Source: Gemmatimonadota bacterium (GTDB lineage: Bacteria > Gemmatimonadota > Gemmatimonadetes > Gemmatimonadales > GWC2-71-9). Taken from it: a stretch of 64,000 nt of DNA. The stretch's first letter is position 1; each line of letters starts with the position of its first letter. The notes beneath the pieces are model-generated. The model was given only the letters and a program-made list of their open reading frames with translations. It did no database searches and was not told the origin of the DNA. Position numbers and translations under genes: made by a program. Location: contig JADJOM010000003.1 of assembly GCA_016713785.1 (NCBI GenBank), forward strand, positions 2,251,501 to 2,315,500, written 5' to 3'. Shown one piece after another: positions 55,063-63,948 of the stretch.

Positions 55063-56741
55063 TCCGTGTCACCCGCGTGCTCTCCCTGGCCCTGCTGTGC
55101 GCCGCGCCCCTCGCCGCCCAGCGCGACACGATGGGGCTCCGCCCCGCCTTCCGGCTCATCGACCGCTACGCCGAGCAGATGATGCGCGAGGCGGGAACCC
55201 CGGGCCTGGCGCTGGCGCTGGTGGACCGGCGCGGGCTGCTCCTGGTGCGCACCTACGGCTGGGCGGACCGTGAGCGGCGCATCCCGGTGAGCGCCGAGAC
55301 CCGGTTCCAGATCGGCAGCATCAGCAAGAGCTTCACGGCGGTGGCGCTGATGCAGCTGCGGGCGGAGGGCAGGTTTGACCCGATGCTCCCGGCGCAGCGC
55401 TACCTGCCCTGGTTCACCCCGAAGACGAAGTGGCGCCCGGTGACCGGCCACGACCTGATGACCCACACCTCGGGCATCACCCGCGATCGCGACGACATCC
55501 CGTCCAGCCCGGCGCAGGCGTGGAAGGCGCGGGAGCGGACCATGGGCTCCGCGCCGGGGGCACGCTGGGAGTATTCCAACATCGGCTGGCAGGTGATGGG
55601 GCAGGTCCTGATGAAGCTGGACGGCGGCGACTACGGCGAGATCATCCGGCGCCGCATCCTCACGCCGCTTGGCATGACGCGGACCGACCCGACCTTCAGC
55701 AACGCCACCCGCCTCACGATGGCCACGGCGTATACCGGGCTGTACGACGACCGCCCCGAGCACCCCGGCGACCCGCAGGTGGTGGCGCCCTGGATCGAGT
55801 ACGGCTCGGGCGACGGGGCGCTGGTCTCCACCGCCCCCGACATGGCGCGCTACCTCACCATGCTGCTCAATCGCGGCGCCACCCCGACCGGCCGGATCCT
55901 CGAGGAGGCCGACTGGCAGCGGATCATGGCGCCGCATGCCCGGACCGGGGAGGGCGAGGGCACCTATGGCTACGGGATGTTCGGGGGCGCCCTCAACGGC
56001 AAGCCGATCTTCTCCCACAGCGGCGGGATGCTCGGCTTCACCAGCATGATGATCGGCGAGCCGCAGCTCGGCATCGGCGCCGTGGCCTTCGTGAACGGCC
56101 CGGGCAGCGCCGGCGGCGTGGCAGGATTCGCGGTGCGTGCCCTCTCGGCCGCCATGACCGGCGACAGCCTCCCCGACCTTCCGGCCCCGGACAACCCGCT
56201 GGCGACGGCCAACGCCGGCGACTACGCCGGCACCTTTACCAGCCCGACGGGCGATTCCCTGGTCTTCACCGCGGCCGGTGACTCGTTGCTGCTGGTCCGC
56301 GACACCGTGGTGGCCCTGCTCAGCTACGGCGATGACACCTTCCTCGGTCCCCGCCCGGACTTCGCCATCTTCCCGATTGCGTTCCATCGTGACAGCGCGG
56401 GCGCTGTCACCGAGGTCAGCGTGGGCGGTGCCTGGTATCGCAATGCCCGGTACCGCGGGCCCACCCGCTGGAGCACGCCGAGGCTCTGGGACGCCTACGT
56501 GGGGCACTACCGGATCATGCAGCCGTGGGAACCCAACTTCCGCATCATCCACCGGAAGGACCGGCTCTACTGGGTGAGCCCCGGCGGCTCGGAGGAGCTG
56601 CTGACGCTGCTCCCCACGGGGGAGTACCGCGTCGGCGACCCGCTCTCGGCCGAGCGGATCCGGTTCGGGCCGGTGGTGGACGGCCAGGTGCTGCAGGTGA
56701 CGTTTTCCGGGATGGAGTACTACCGATATTTCGTGGAGTAG
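55059..56741 (+). CDS. Exported beta-lactamase-fold serine hydrolase
   Basis: This 560-residue protein has a signal peptide (about 1-20, LALLCAAPLAAQ) and a class C beta-lactamase/esterase domain: SISK (Ser about 87), YSNIG (about 170) and HSGGM in the third motif (about 320). A C-terminal beta-rich domain of about 180 residues follows, resembling the lipocalin-like tail of DUF3471-type family members. The fold includes D-aminopeptidases, esterases and penicillin-binding proteins that act in the periplasm. It overlaps the NAD(P)-binding gene. It starts a run of exported hydrolases. Confidence 0.9.
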   Translation: MIRVTRVLSLALLCAAPLAAQRDTMGLRPAFRLIDRYAEQMMREAGTPGLALALVDRRGLLLVRTYGWADRERRIPVSAETRFQIGSISKSFTAVALMQLRAEGRFDPMLPAQRYLPWFTPKTKWRPVTGHDLMTHTSGITRDRDDIPSSPAQAWKARERTMGSAPGARWEYSNIGWQVMGQVLMKLDGGDYGEIIRRRILTPLGMTRTDPTFSNATRLTMATAYTGLYDDRPEHPGDPQVVAPWIEYGSGDGALVSTAPDMARYLTMLLNRGATPTGRILEEADWQRIMAPHARTGEGEGTYGYGMFGGALNGKPIFSHSGGMLGFTSMMIGEPQLGIGAVAFVNGPGSAGGVAGFAVRALSAAMTGDSLPDLPAPDNPLATANAGDYAGTFTSPTGDSLVFTAAGDSLLLVRDTVVALLSYGDDTFLGPRPDFAIFPIAFHRDSAGAVTEVSVGGAWYRNARYRGPTRWSTPRLWDAYVGHYRIMQPWEPNFRIIHRKDRLYWVSPGGSEELLTLLPTGEYRVGDPLSAERIRFGPVVDGQVLQVTFSGMEYYRYFVE

Positions 56742-56821
56742 GCGGCGCGGCGGCGCTCTCGTGCCGCCCGCCGCGCACCGCCTTCCGCCTTCATCGCCCT
56801 GACCGCCCCCTGGGAGCCCCC

Positions 56822-58462
56822 ATGCGCCCCGCCGTCCTGCTCGCCCTCCTGCTCACCGCCTGCGGCGGTCCGGGCTACGACGTCATCATCCGCGGCGGCA
56901 CGGTGTACGACGGCAGCGGCGCCGCGGCGGTGGTGACCGACGTGGGCCTCCGGGGCGACAGCATCGCCGCGGTCGGCGATCTCTCCAGGGCGCGGGCCCG
57001 GCAGGTCATCGACGCCACCGGCCTGGCGGTGGCGCCGGGGTTCATCAACATGCTGAGCTGGGCCACCGAGGCGCTGCTGATTGACGGCCGCTCGCAGAGC
57101 GACCTGCGGCAGGGGGTCACGCTCGAGGTGTTCGGCGAGGGGGAATCCATGGGTCCCCTCTCCGACAGCATGAAGGCCGAGTACCTGGCCGGGATGGGCG
57201 AGGTGAGGTTCCCGATCACCTGGACCACCCTGGCCGGGTATCTCGACACCCTGGTGGCGCAGGGCGTGTCCACCAACGTGGCCAGTTTCGTCGGGGCGGC
57301 GACGGTGCGGCAGCACGTGCTGGGGCACGCGTCGCGCGCGGCCACGCCGGAGGAGCTGGCGCGGATGGCGGCGCTGGTGGACCAGGCGATGCAGGACGGC
57401 GCGGTCGGGCTCGGCAGCTCGCTCATCTACGAGCCGGGGATGTTCGCCACCACCGAGGAGCTGGTGGCGCTGAGCAAGGTGGTGGCGCAGTACGACGGCC
57501 TCTACATCTCCCACATCCGCAACGAGAACGACTCGCTGCTCGACGCGGTGGACGAGTTCCTGCGCATCGCGCGGGACGCGGGGGTGCGGGCGGAGATCTA
57601 TCACCTCAAGGCGGCGGGCCGCGCCAACTGGGGGCGGATGGACACCGTGCTCGCGCGGATCGACTCCGCCCACCGGGCGGGGCGCACGATCACCGCCGAC
57701 ATGTACACCTACCCCGCGAGCGCCACCGGCCTCGACGCGGTCATGCCCGGGTGGGTGCGGGAGGGGGGCTTCGACCAGTGGCGGGCGCGGCTGATGGACC
57801 CGGCGGTGCGGCGGCGGCTCAAGGCGGAGTGGGCCCGGCGCGGGGGCGCCTTTGCGGGTCCGGGCGGCCCGGAGGGCGTGCTGCTCGCGGGCTTCAAGCA
57901 GGACAGCCTCCGCCAGTACGTGGGCAAGCGGCTCAAGGAGGTGGCGGAGCTGCGGGGCCAGAGCCCCGAGGACGCCGCCATGGACCTGATCATCGCCGAC
58001 CGGAGCCGGATCGAGTGCATCTACTTCACGATGTCCGAGGAGAACCTCCGGAAGCAGATCGTGCAGCCCTGGCTCTCGTTCGCCTCGGACGCGTCGTCGA
58101 TCGCGCCGGAGGGCGTGTTCCTCAGGTCCAACCCGCACCCCCGGGCCTATGGCACCTTCGCGCGGGTGCTCGGCAAGTACACCCGCGAGGAGGGCGTGCT
58201 GTCGCTCCCCGAGGCGGTGCGGAAGCTGACCAGCCTGCCGGCCAGCAACCTGCGCCTGGCGCGCCGCGGAACCCTGACGCCCGGCTACTACGCCGACGTG
58301 GTGGTGTTCGACCCGGCCACGATCACCGACCACGCCACCTTCGACCGCCCGCACCAGTACGCGACCGGGGTGCGCCAGGTGTTCGTGAACGGGGTGCAGG
58401 TGATCCGCGACGGGGAGCACACGGGCCTCACGCCAGGCCGGGTGGTGAAGCGGGGGACGTGA
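56822..58462 (+). CDS. Lipoprotein amidohydrolase, D-aminoacylase-like without the HxH motif
   Basis: This 546-residue protein has a lipobox (LALLLTACGG, Cys about 14), so it is likely anchored in a membrane. The amidohydrolase domain resembles N-acyl-D-amino-acid deacylases: DVIIRGGTVYDGSG, GVTLEVFGEGESMGP, the metal-binding His in ISHIRNEND and YHLKAAG, and a late PASNLRLARRG. Where the family has the metal-binding HxH after PGFID, this protein reads PGFINMLSWATEAL, so two ligands are missing. It may use a single metal or a changed site. It is likely co-transcribed with the neighbouring exported hydrolases. Confidence 0.85.
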   Translation: MRPAVLLALLLTACGGPGYDVIIRGGTVYDGSGAAAVVTDVGLRGDSIAAVGDLSRARARQVIDATGLAVAPGFINMLSWATEALLIDGRSQSDLRQGVTLEVFGEGESMGPLSDSMKAEYLAGMGEVRFPITWTTLAGYLDTLVAQGVSTNVASFVGAATVRQHVLGHASRAATPEELARMAALVDQAMQDGAVGLGSSLIYEPGMFATTEELVALSKVVAQYDGLYISHIRNENDSLLDAVDEFLRIARDAGVRAEIYHLKAAGRANWGRMDTVLARIDSAHRAGRTITADMYTYPASATGLDAVMPGWVREGGFDQWRARLMDPAVRRRLKAEWARRGGAFAGPGGPEGVLLAGFKQDSLRQYVGKRLKEVAELRGQSPEDAAMDLIIADRSRIECIYFTMSEENLRKQIVQPWLSFASDASSIAPEGVFLRSNPHPRAYGTFARVLGKYTREEGVLSLPEAVRKLTSLPASNLRLARRGTLTPGYYADVVVFDPATITDHATFDRPHQYATGVRQVFVNGVQVIRDGEHTGLTPGRVVKRGT

Positions 58463-58626
58463 GACGGACAGGAACGCGGAGAGCGGGCAACGGGAAGCGG
58501 GGGGAGAGGCCGAGCGCGTGATGCCCCGGAATGCGGGGCGGCGAAGCATCCCCCTTCCCCGTCGCCGCGCGGGCCCGTAGCTTCCCGCCCGTCTCACGCC
58601 CCGTCAATTCCCCATCGAGGACCCGC

Positions 58627-61143
58627 ATGATCCGGCATCGCCTGACTGCCGCGGCACTCCTGCTGGCCACCGCCGCGTGCGCCGCCGCCCAGCCCGCCAC
58701 GACCCCTGCGCCGGCCCCCGGCGCCGCACCGGCCACCAGCGCCAATGGCGGCCGTCCGGCAGGCGCCCGGGCCGACAGTACCAAGACGCCCAAGCCCAGG
58801 ATCAAGGCGTTCAAGGACCTGATCACCGACAAGGCGAAGGCCGATTCCGGGCTCTTCACGGTCTGGACCCAGGGCGATTCCACCTTCTACGAGATCCCCA
58901 ACGCCACCCTGGGCCGCGAGATGCTGCTGGTAAGCCGCATCGCGCGGACGGCCACCAACATCGGCTACGGCGGCGAGGAGACCAACGAGTCGGTGGTGCG
59001 GTGGGAGCGGCAGGGCGACAAGATCCTGCTGCGCACGGTGAGCTACCTGAACGTGGCCGACAGCACCCTGCCGATCAGCCGGGCAGTGCGCGCGGCCAAC
59101 TTCGAGCCGATCGTGGCGGCGCTCCCCATCGTGGCCTACAACGGCGACACCACGGCGGTGCTCGTCGACATCTCGAAGACCTACACCGCCGACGTGGCGC
59201 TGTTCGGGCTCGAGAAGGGGCGGCGTGAGGCCTACCAGGTGCGGCGGCTGGACGAGAACCGCAGCTACCTGGGCGCGGTGCGGAGCTACCCGCAGAACGT
59301 CGAGGTGCGGGCCGTCCTCACCTACGACGCCGGCAAGGCGCCGAGCAACGCGGAGACCAACACCATCACGGTGGAGATGGCGCACTCGATGGTGGTGCTG
59401 CCGGCGACCCCGATGCAGGCACGACGCTGCGACAAGCGGGTGGGCTTCTTCTCGATCGACCAGACCGACTACGGCATCGACGCGCAGCGGGCGGTGGACC
59501 GCTGCTACATCAGCCGCTGGCGGCTGGAGCCGAAGGACACGGCGGCGTTCCAGCGGGGCGAGCTGGTGGAGCCGGTCAAGCAGATCGTGTACTACATCGA
59601 CCCGGCCACCCCGCTCAAGTGGCGCCCCTTCCTCAAGCAGGGCGTGGACGACTGGAACGTCGCCTTCGCCGAGGCCGGATTCCGGAACGCCATCGTGGGC
59701 CGGGACCCGCCGACGGCCGCCGAGGACCCCGAGTTCGACCCGGAGGACGCCCGGTACTCGGTGATCCGCTACTACCCCTCGGACATCGAGAACGCCTACG
59801 GGCCCAGCGTGGTGGACCCGCGGAGCGGTGAGATCCTGGAGAGCGACATCGGCTGGTTCCACAACGTGATGAACCTGCTCCGCAACTGGTATCTGGTGCA
59901 GACCGCGGCGGTGAACCCCGACGCCCGCGGGGTGGCGTTTGCCGATGCCGTGATGGGCGAGCTGGTGCGGTTCGTGTCGAGCCACGAGGTGGGCCACACC
60001 CTCGGCCTGCCGCACAACATGAAGGCGTCGAGCGCGTACCCGGTCGACTCGCTCCGCTCGGCGAGCTTCACGCAGCGGATGGGCACCGCGCCCTCCATCA
60101 TGGACTACGCGCGGTTCAACTATATCGCGCAGCCGGGCGACACCGGGGTGAGCTTCCACCCGGCCATCGGGGTGTACGACAAGTGGGCCATCCGGTGGGG
60201 CTACCGGCCCATCATCGGGGCCACCACGCCCGACGCCGAGAAGCCGATGCTCGACGGCTGGGTCCTCGAGCACGCCGGCGACCCGCTCTACCGCTTCGGC
60301 GACCCGAGCAGCATCGACCCGACCAGCCAGACCGAAGACCTGGGTGACGACGGCGTGAAGGCCGGCACCTACGGCATCGCCAACCTGAAGCGCATCGTTC
60401 CGCAGCTGCCCACCTACGCCTTCGAGCAGGGCGAGGACTACAGCCAGCTGCAGGAGATGTACCTCCAGGTGCTGGTGCAGTGGGGCCGGTACATGGGCCA
60501 CGCGACCACCATCGTCGGCGGGGTGGAGCAGACCCGGAAGGCGCAGGGGCAGGACGGGCCGGTGTACACCATCGTGTCCCGCGCCCGGCAGAAGGCCGCC
60601 GTCCGGTTCCTGGCGGAGCAGGCCTTCGCCACGCCGACCTGGATGCTCAACCGCGACATCCTGAGCCGGTTCGAGCACGCCGGCGCCGTGGACCGGCTGC
60701 GGGCCCGGCAGGTGGCGGTGCTCAGCAACCTGCTCGAGCCGCGGCGGATGCAGCGCCTGATCGAGTCCGAGGCGGCCCTGGGGAAGGACGCCTACACGCT
60801 GGCAGAGCTGTTCACCGACGCCCACGCCGCGGTGTGGGGTGAACTGGCGGCGGCGCGACCGGTGGATGAGTACCGCCGCAACCTGCAGCGCGGCTACCTG
60901 GACCGGATGCAGTACCTGATGACCCAGGAGCTCCCGCCGATCCCGCCGGAGTTCGCGCGGTTCGTCACGGTGACCAACGTGAACGTCGGCCAGTCCGACA
61001 TCCGCGCCTTCGCGCGTGGAGACCTGGAGCAGATCAAGCGGGAGGCCACGAGCGCCGCGGCACGCTCCACGGACCGGGTGACGGTGCTGCACCTGCGGGA
61101 TGTGGTCGCGCGGGTGGAGGCGATTCTGGATCCGGAGAAGTAG
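58627..61143 (+). CDS. Exported zinc metalloprotease (DUF5117/DUF4953 type)
   Basis: This 838-residue protein has a hydrophobic N-terminus with possible lipobox (LLATAACAAA) and then a Pro/Ala-rich linker. A large domain of the DUF5117/DUF5118 kind (about 60-300) follows. The extended zinc site HEVGHTLGLPH (about 453-463; HExxHxxGxxH) has a Met-turn-like SIMDYARFNY about 40 residues on. A long C-terminal DUF4953-type region completes it. Such proteins are exported or surface metalloproteases common in Bacteroidota and Gemmatimonadota. Start ATG 58627 follows a 164-bp gap from the amidohydrolase gene. Nothing suggests truncation. Confidence 0.9.
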   Translation: MIRHRLTAAALLLATAACAAAQPATTPAPAPGAAPATSANGGRPAGARADSTKTPKPRIKAFKDLITDKAKADSGLFTVWTQGDSTFYEIPNATLGREMLLVSRIARTATNIGYGGEETNESVVRWERQGDKILLRTVSYLNVADSTLPISRAVRAANFEPIVAALPIVAYNGDTTAVLVDISKTYTADVALFGLEKGRREAYQVRRLDENRSYLGAVRSYPQNVEVRAVLTYDAGKAPSNAETNTITVEMAHSMVVLPATPMQARRCDKRVGFFSIDQTDYGIDAQRAVDRCYISRWRLEPKDTAAFQRGELVEPVKQIVYYIDPATPLKWRPFLKQGVDDWNVAFAEAGFRNAIVGRDPPTAAEDPEFDPEDARYSVIRYYPSDIENAYGPSVVDPRSGEILESDIGWFHNVMNLLRNWYLVQTAAVNPDARGVAFADAVMGELVRFVSSHEVGHTLGLPHNMKASSAYPVDSLRSASFTQRMGTAPSIMDYARFNYIAQPGDTGVSFHPAIGVYDKWAIRWGYRPIIGATTPDAEKPMLDGWVLEHAGDPLYRFGDPSSIDPTSQTEDLGDDGVKAGTYGIANLKRIVPQLPTYAFEQGEDYSQLQEMYLQVLVQWGRYMGHATTIVGGVEQTRKAQGQDGPVYTIVSRARQKAAVRFLAEQAFATPTWMLNRDILSRFEHAGAVDRLRARQVAVLSNLLEPRRMQRLIESEAALGKDAYTLAELFTDAHAAVWGELAAARPVDEYRRNLQRGYLDRMQYLMTQELPPIPPEFARFVTVTNVNVGQSDIRAFARGDLEQIKREATSAAARSTDRVTVLHLRDVVARVEAILDPEK

Positions 61144-61183
61144 GGCGGTACGGCGGTACGGCGGTAGGGCGGTAGGGCGGTAC
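61144..61183. repeat. 8-bp tandem repeat, five units (GGCGGTAC/G)
   Basis: Five octamers, GGCGGTA followed by C or G, begin immediately after the metalloprotease stop codon. The same unit occurs three times, inverted, after the stop codon at 1948. Slippage could vary the copy number. Confidence 0.8.
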
Positions 61184-61277
61184 GCCACCGTCCGGGCACC
61201 ACGAGGGATCCCTGCAGGTCCGGCTACGGATCTGCGGGGATCCTTCGCTCGTTTCGGGCGGGGATCGGGGACGAAGG

Positions 61278-61739
61278 CGGTCACGGACGGGCGCATCGGA
61301 GCTGCGAACGCACCGTCACGCCCTTCGGGACGGTCGAGCGGCGTGCCAGGCCCGTTGTACCGCGTTCCGCTCCGGTGTGAAGGGCTTTGGGAAGCGGCGG
61401 AATGCGTTGCGAAGCCGCGTGAACGGCTGGCGAGCGCACCGGAACGCGTTCGGAAGTCGCGTGCCTGGCCTGCGGAACGGGCGGCACGCGTTCGGAAGTC
61501 GCGCGACCGGCCTGCGGAACGAGCGGCACACGTCGAGCAGCCGCGTAACCATGCTGAGATACCGGCTACCCGCGGCCGGGAACTACCCGACCACCGTGAT
61601 ACGCCGGCGCCACCTGCCTGGAAGCCGCATGGCCGCCCCGAGCAACCGGCTGCACGCGGTCGGAAACTGCCGGACCACGCAGATACGCCAGCGCCACCCG
61701 TCCGGAAGCGGCCCGATCAGCCTGGGGAGCCGGCGATGC
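61278..61739. repeat. Degenerate 42-bp tandem array, about eleven units
   Basis: Consecutive 42-bp units can be laid end to end from about 61278 to 61739. The two best, 61446-61487 and 61488-61529, differ at only a few positions. Units 61572-61655 and 61656-61739 look like two copies of an 84-bp double unit. The core of a unit is GCGTTCGGAAGTCGCG followed by CCTGCGGAAC. Since 42 is divisible by three, several frames stay open on both strands, but none shows a consistent third-position preference, so I treat the array as non-coding. It fills most of the gap between the metalloprotease and the small membrane protein. Confidence 0.75.
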
Positions 61740-61883
61740 GGCCTCCGCGGCCGTGCACCGCCGTGCGGGCCCGAGGTCGGCGACGTCAGGCGTCTGGCAT
61801 CCTCCCGCTGCCCGGCACATGTTACCCTCTCCACCATCCGCCCACGGCCGGCATGCGCCAGATCCTCGTCTAAGGAGAACAAC

Positions 61884-61985
61884 ATGATCCGGTTCATCCA
61901 GGCGTACTGGTGGGTGATCCTGATCGTGGTGCTCATGGTGGGGTTCGTGTGGCGGAAGAGCAGGCGCGATCCGCCGCGGCGCTGA
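61884..61985 (+). CDS. Small single-pass membrane protein (33 residues)
   Basis: The gene has an excellent ribosome-binding site (AAGGAGA five bases before ATG 61884) and encodes 33 residues. A polar start (MIRFIQAYWW) precedes a hydrophobic helix of about 13-16 residues (VILIVVLMVGFVW), and the tail is strongly basic (RKSRRDPPRR). By the positive-inside rule the C-terminus should be cytoplasmic. It stands alone after the 42-bp array, with no partner gene on the same strand nearby. Function unknown; small proteins like this often modulate a larger membrane complex or respond to stress. Confidence 0.7.
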   Translation: MIRFIQAYWWVILIVVLMVGFVWRKSRRDPPRR

Positions 61986-62028
61986 CGTCCCGGGCCACGG
62001 AGGCGCTACGGTCCCCCGCAGGGCGTCC

Positions 62029-62529
62029 TCATGGCCGCCGCTCGAACAGCTGGAGGTAGTTGCCGCTGTTGTCGCGCACCAGGATGTTCCTGGTCCACAG
62101 GGTATCCTCGGGGGGGACGTGCCCGGGACGTTCGAGCCACAGGCCTTCGATGGTGGCCCCATGGCGCCGGAGCGACGCCAGGGCCGCATCGAGGTCCGCG
62201 ACGAAGAAGCCGAGCTTGGCGGGCCCGAACACCTGGTCGGGGGCGGTCGGGGCCCCGGCGTACGACGACAGGGACCGCGCCGTCCGGTGCCAGACGAACT
62301 CGACGCGGAGCCCGCGCCCGGCCAGGAGGACCACCCGCGTGGATGAGTCGGGGGCCGCGGCCTCGAAGACCACGTCGAGGCCGAAGATGTCGCGATACCA
62401 CTGCACGCTCGCGGCGAGGTCCGGCACGGAGAGCGCCGCGAAGCTCGGCCCCACTACCTCGACCTGCGCGGCCGCCGCGCCGGGACCGAGCGCCAGCCCG
62501 AGGATCAGGATGCAACGTCGGATGACCAT
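62029..62529 (-). CDS. Secreted VOC-fold (glyoxalase/bleomycin-resistance) protein
   Basis: This 166-residue protein has a signal peptide (first about 22 residues, LILGLALGPGAAAAQ). One glyoxalase-type beta-alpha-beta-beta-beta module pair follows, with FAALSVPDLAASVQWYRDIFG (spanning about 30-50) and the C-terminal RDNSGNYLQLFE containing the last metal ligand Glu. VOC proteins are usually cytoplasmic; a periplasmic version is less usual. The reaction could be isomerase, dioxygenase or ligand-binding. Start ATG 62529 is 3 bp from the divergent ATG at 62533. Confidence 0.85.
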   Translation of the reverse strand: MVIRRCILILGLALGPGAAAAQVEVVGPSFAALSVPDLAASVQWYRDIFGLDVVFEAAAPDSSTRVVLLAGRGLRVEFVWHRTARSLSSYAGAPTAPDQVFGPAKLGFFVADLDAALASLRRHGATIEGLWLERPGHVPPEDTLWTRNILVRDNSGNYLQLFERRP

Positions 62530-62532
62530 GCC

Positions 62533-63588
62533 ATGCTCCGGGTAGTGGGCCGGGCAGACAGACGGACCAACGCCGGGAAAGGTTCCGGGCGCGTTCGACT
62601 GGTGGCTCCGTTCGCCGCCGCGCTGCTGCTGGCGCTGGCCGGGTACCGCCTGGCGCGGTATCGCCCGGCCACCTCCGCCTTTCCCGCCGATCACCACATG
62701 CACCTCGGTTCCGTTGACCTCTGCGCCCGGGTGGGCGAATGCGGCGCGTTCCACACCGCCCCGCCGGCCGTGCTCGCCGCCGACGCGATCCGCGCGCTCG
62801 ACCAGGCACACGTGCGACGGGGTGTGGTGCTCTCGACTGCCTACATCTACGGCCTTCCGAGCCTCGGGCTCCCGCCCGACTCCGTGGCGCTGCTGGTGCG
62901 GCGGGAAAACGAGTTCACGGCGGCGGAGGTGGCGCAGTACCCCGACCGGCTGGCGGGATTCCTGTCGGTGGACCCGCTGCAGCCGTCGGCGCTTGAGGAG
63001 CTGGCGCACTGGCGGGGCAGCCCGGTGCTGCGTGGCCTCAAGCTCCACCTGACCGTCCTGGGCGTGGACCTCACGGACTCGGCCCAGCGCGCCCGGGTGG
63101 CGGAGGTGGTCGGGACGGCGACGGCGCAGGGGATGCCGATCGTCATCCACGTGGGGGGCGGGACCTTCGGGGCGCGGGAGGCGGAGTTCTTCATTGCCGA
63201 CGTCCTGCCGCGGGCAGGGAGCCTGCCGGTGCAGATCGCGCACGGCGCCGGGGGCCTCCCGCTGCTCGGCGACAATCACGTGGCGGTGCTCCGGGTCTTC
63301 GCGAAGCACATCCTGGAGGGGACACCGGCGGCGCAGGGCCTGCTGTTCGACCTGTCGTTCGTGCCGGCGCCCGGGGAGGACGCGACCACCACCACCCGGC
63401 TGATGCGGGAGATCCGGCGGATCGGGCTCCAGCGGTTCGTCTTTGCCTCGGACTTCGACGTGCAGTCGGTGGAGGACGCGGTGCGGGCGCTCGACCGACT
63501 GGGACTCACGGCGGAGGAACGTGCGACGCTGGTGCGGTCGTGCGCGCCGTGGGCGTGCCCGGAGCCCGAGGCCCCACCCCTACCCTGA
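62533..63588 (+). CDS. Amidohydrolase-family protein with N-terminal membrane anchor
   Basis: This protein is up to 351 residues. A hydrophobic helix (LVAPFAAALLLALAGYRLA) precedes a TIM-barrel amidohydrolase-2-like domain: HxH in FPADHHMHLGS (about 54-57), a Lys/His strand GLKLHLTVLG (about 168), a His in IVIHVGGG (about 204), HGAGG and the late Asp in FVFASDFDVQS (about 311). It would hydrolyse a C-N or C-C bond, or decarboxylate, outside the cytoplasm. The start is uncertain: ATG 62533 leaves 3 bp to the divergent gene, whereas GTG 62602 would place the membrane helix at the very N-terminus and leave room for promoters. Confidence 0.82.
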   Translation: MLRVVGRADRRTNAGKGSGRVRLVAPFAAALLLALAGYRLARYRPATSAFPADHHMHLGSVDLCARVGECGAFHTAPPAVLAADAIRALDQAHVRRGVVLSTAYIYGLPSLGLPPDSVALLVRRENEFTAAEVAQYPDRLAGFLSVDPLQPSALEELAHWRGSPVLRGLKLHLTVLGVDLTDSAQRARVAEVVGTATAQGMPIVIHVGGGTFGAREAEFFIADVLPRAGSLPVQIAHGAGGLPLLGDNHVAVLRVFAKHILEGTPAAQGLLFDLSFVPAPGEDATTTTRLMREIRRIGLQRFVFASDFDVQSVEDAVRALDRLGLTAEERATLVRSCAPWACPEPEAPPLP

Positions 63589-63714
63589 GCCCCCCACGGC
63601 CGTGTGCGACGCCGCCCGCCCGCGCGCGTCCTAGCGATATCGCCGAGGCCGATGGGGGCGCCCCTGCCCCGCCTTCCGCGCCCGGCCTCACCGATTCCCG
63701 CCCGAGACCCACCC

Positions 63715-63948
63715 ATGCCCACCGACGGCGCCGTGACCCTGACGCTGACCCACGACGAGGCGCTGGTGCTGCACGACCTTCTGCAACGCTTCAGCGCATC
63801 GGGGGCGCTCACGCTCGCGGACCAGGCCGAGCAGCGCGCGCTGTGGAACCTGGCGTGCCTGCTGGAGCGGGAGCTGGTGGAGCCGTTGTCGCCGGAGTAT
63901 GCGGACGCCCTGCGGCGGGCGCGGGACATGCTGCGGGATCCGGAGTAG
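63715..63948 (+). CDS. Small hypothetical protein
   Basis: This 77-residue protein starts MPTDGAVTLTLTHDEALVLH and is otherwise helical and acidic (LLQRFSASG, WNLACLLERELVEPL). There is no signal peptide or membrane helix. The G/C-rich third positions agree with a real gene. I do not recognise a named family; short proteins of this style are found beside many genes in high-GC soil bacteria. The 37 codons upstream in the same frame are Pro/Arg-rich and look non-coding. The remaining 52 bases of the window show nothing recognisable. Confidence 0.65.
   Translation: MPTDGAVTLTLTHDEALVLHDLLQRFSASGALTLADQAEQRALWNLACLLERELVEPLSPEYADALRRARDMLRDPE

Noticed and set aside
61278..61739. CRISPR array
   Set aside because: There are no constant repeats separated by unique spacers of similar length; units are contiguous and degenerate, and no cas gene is present.
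61100..61985. Open frames of 78-257 codons through the 42-bp array on both strands
   Set aside because: Openness follows from a period divisible by three. No frame shows clear third-position bias or a ribosome-binding site; only the last 33 codons (61884-61985) have one.
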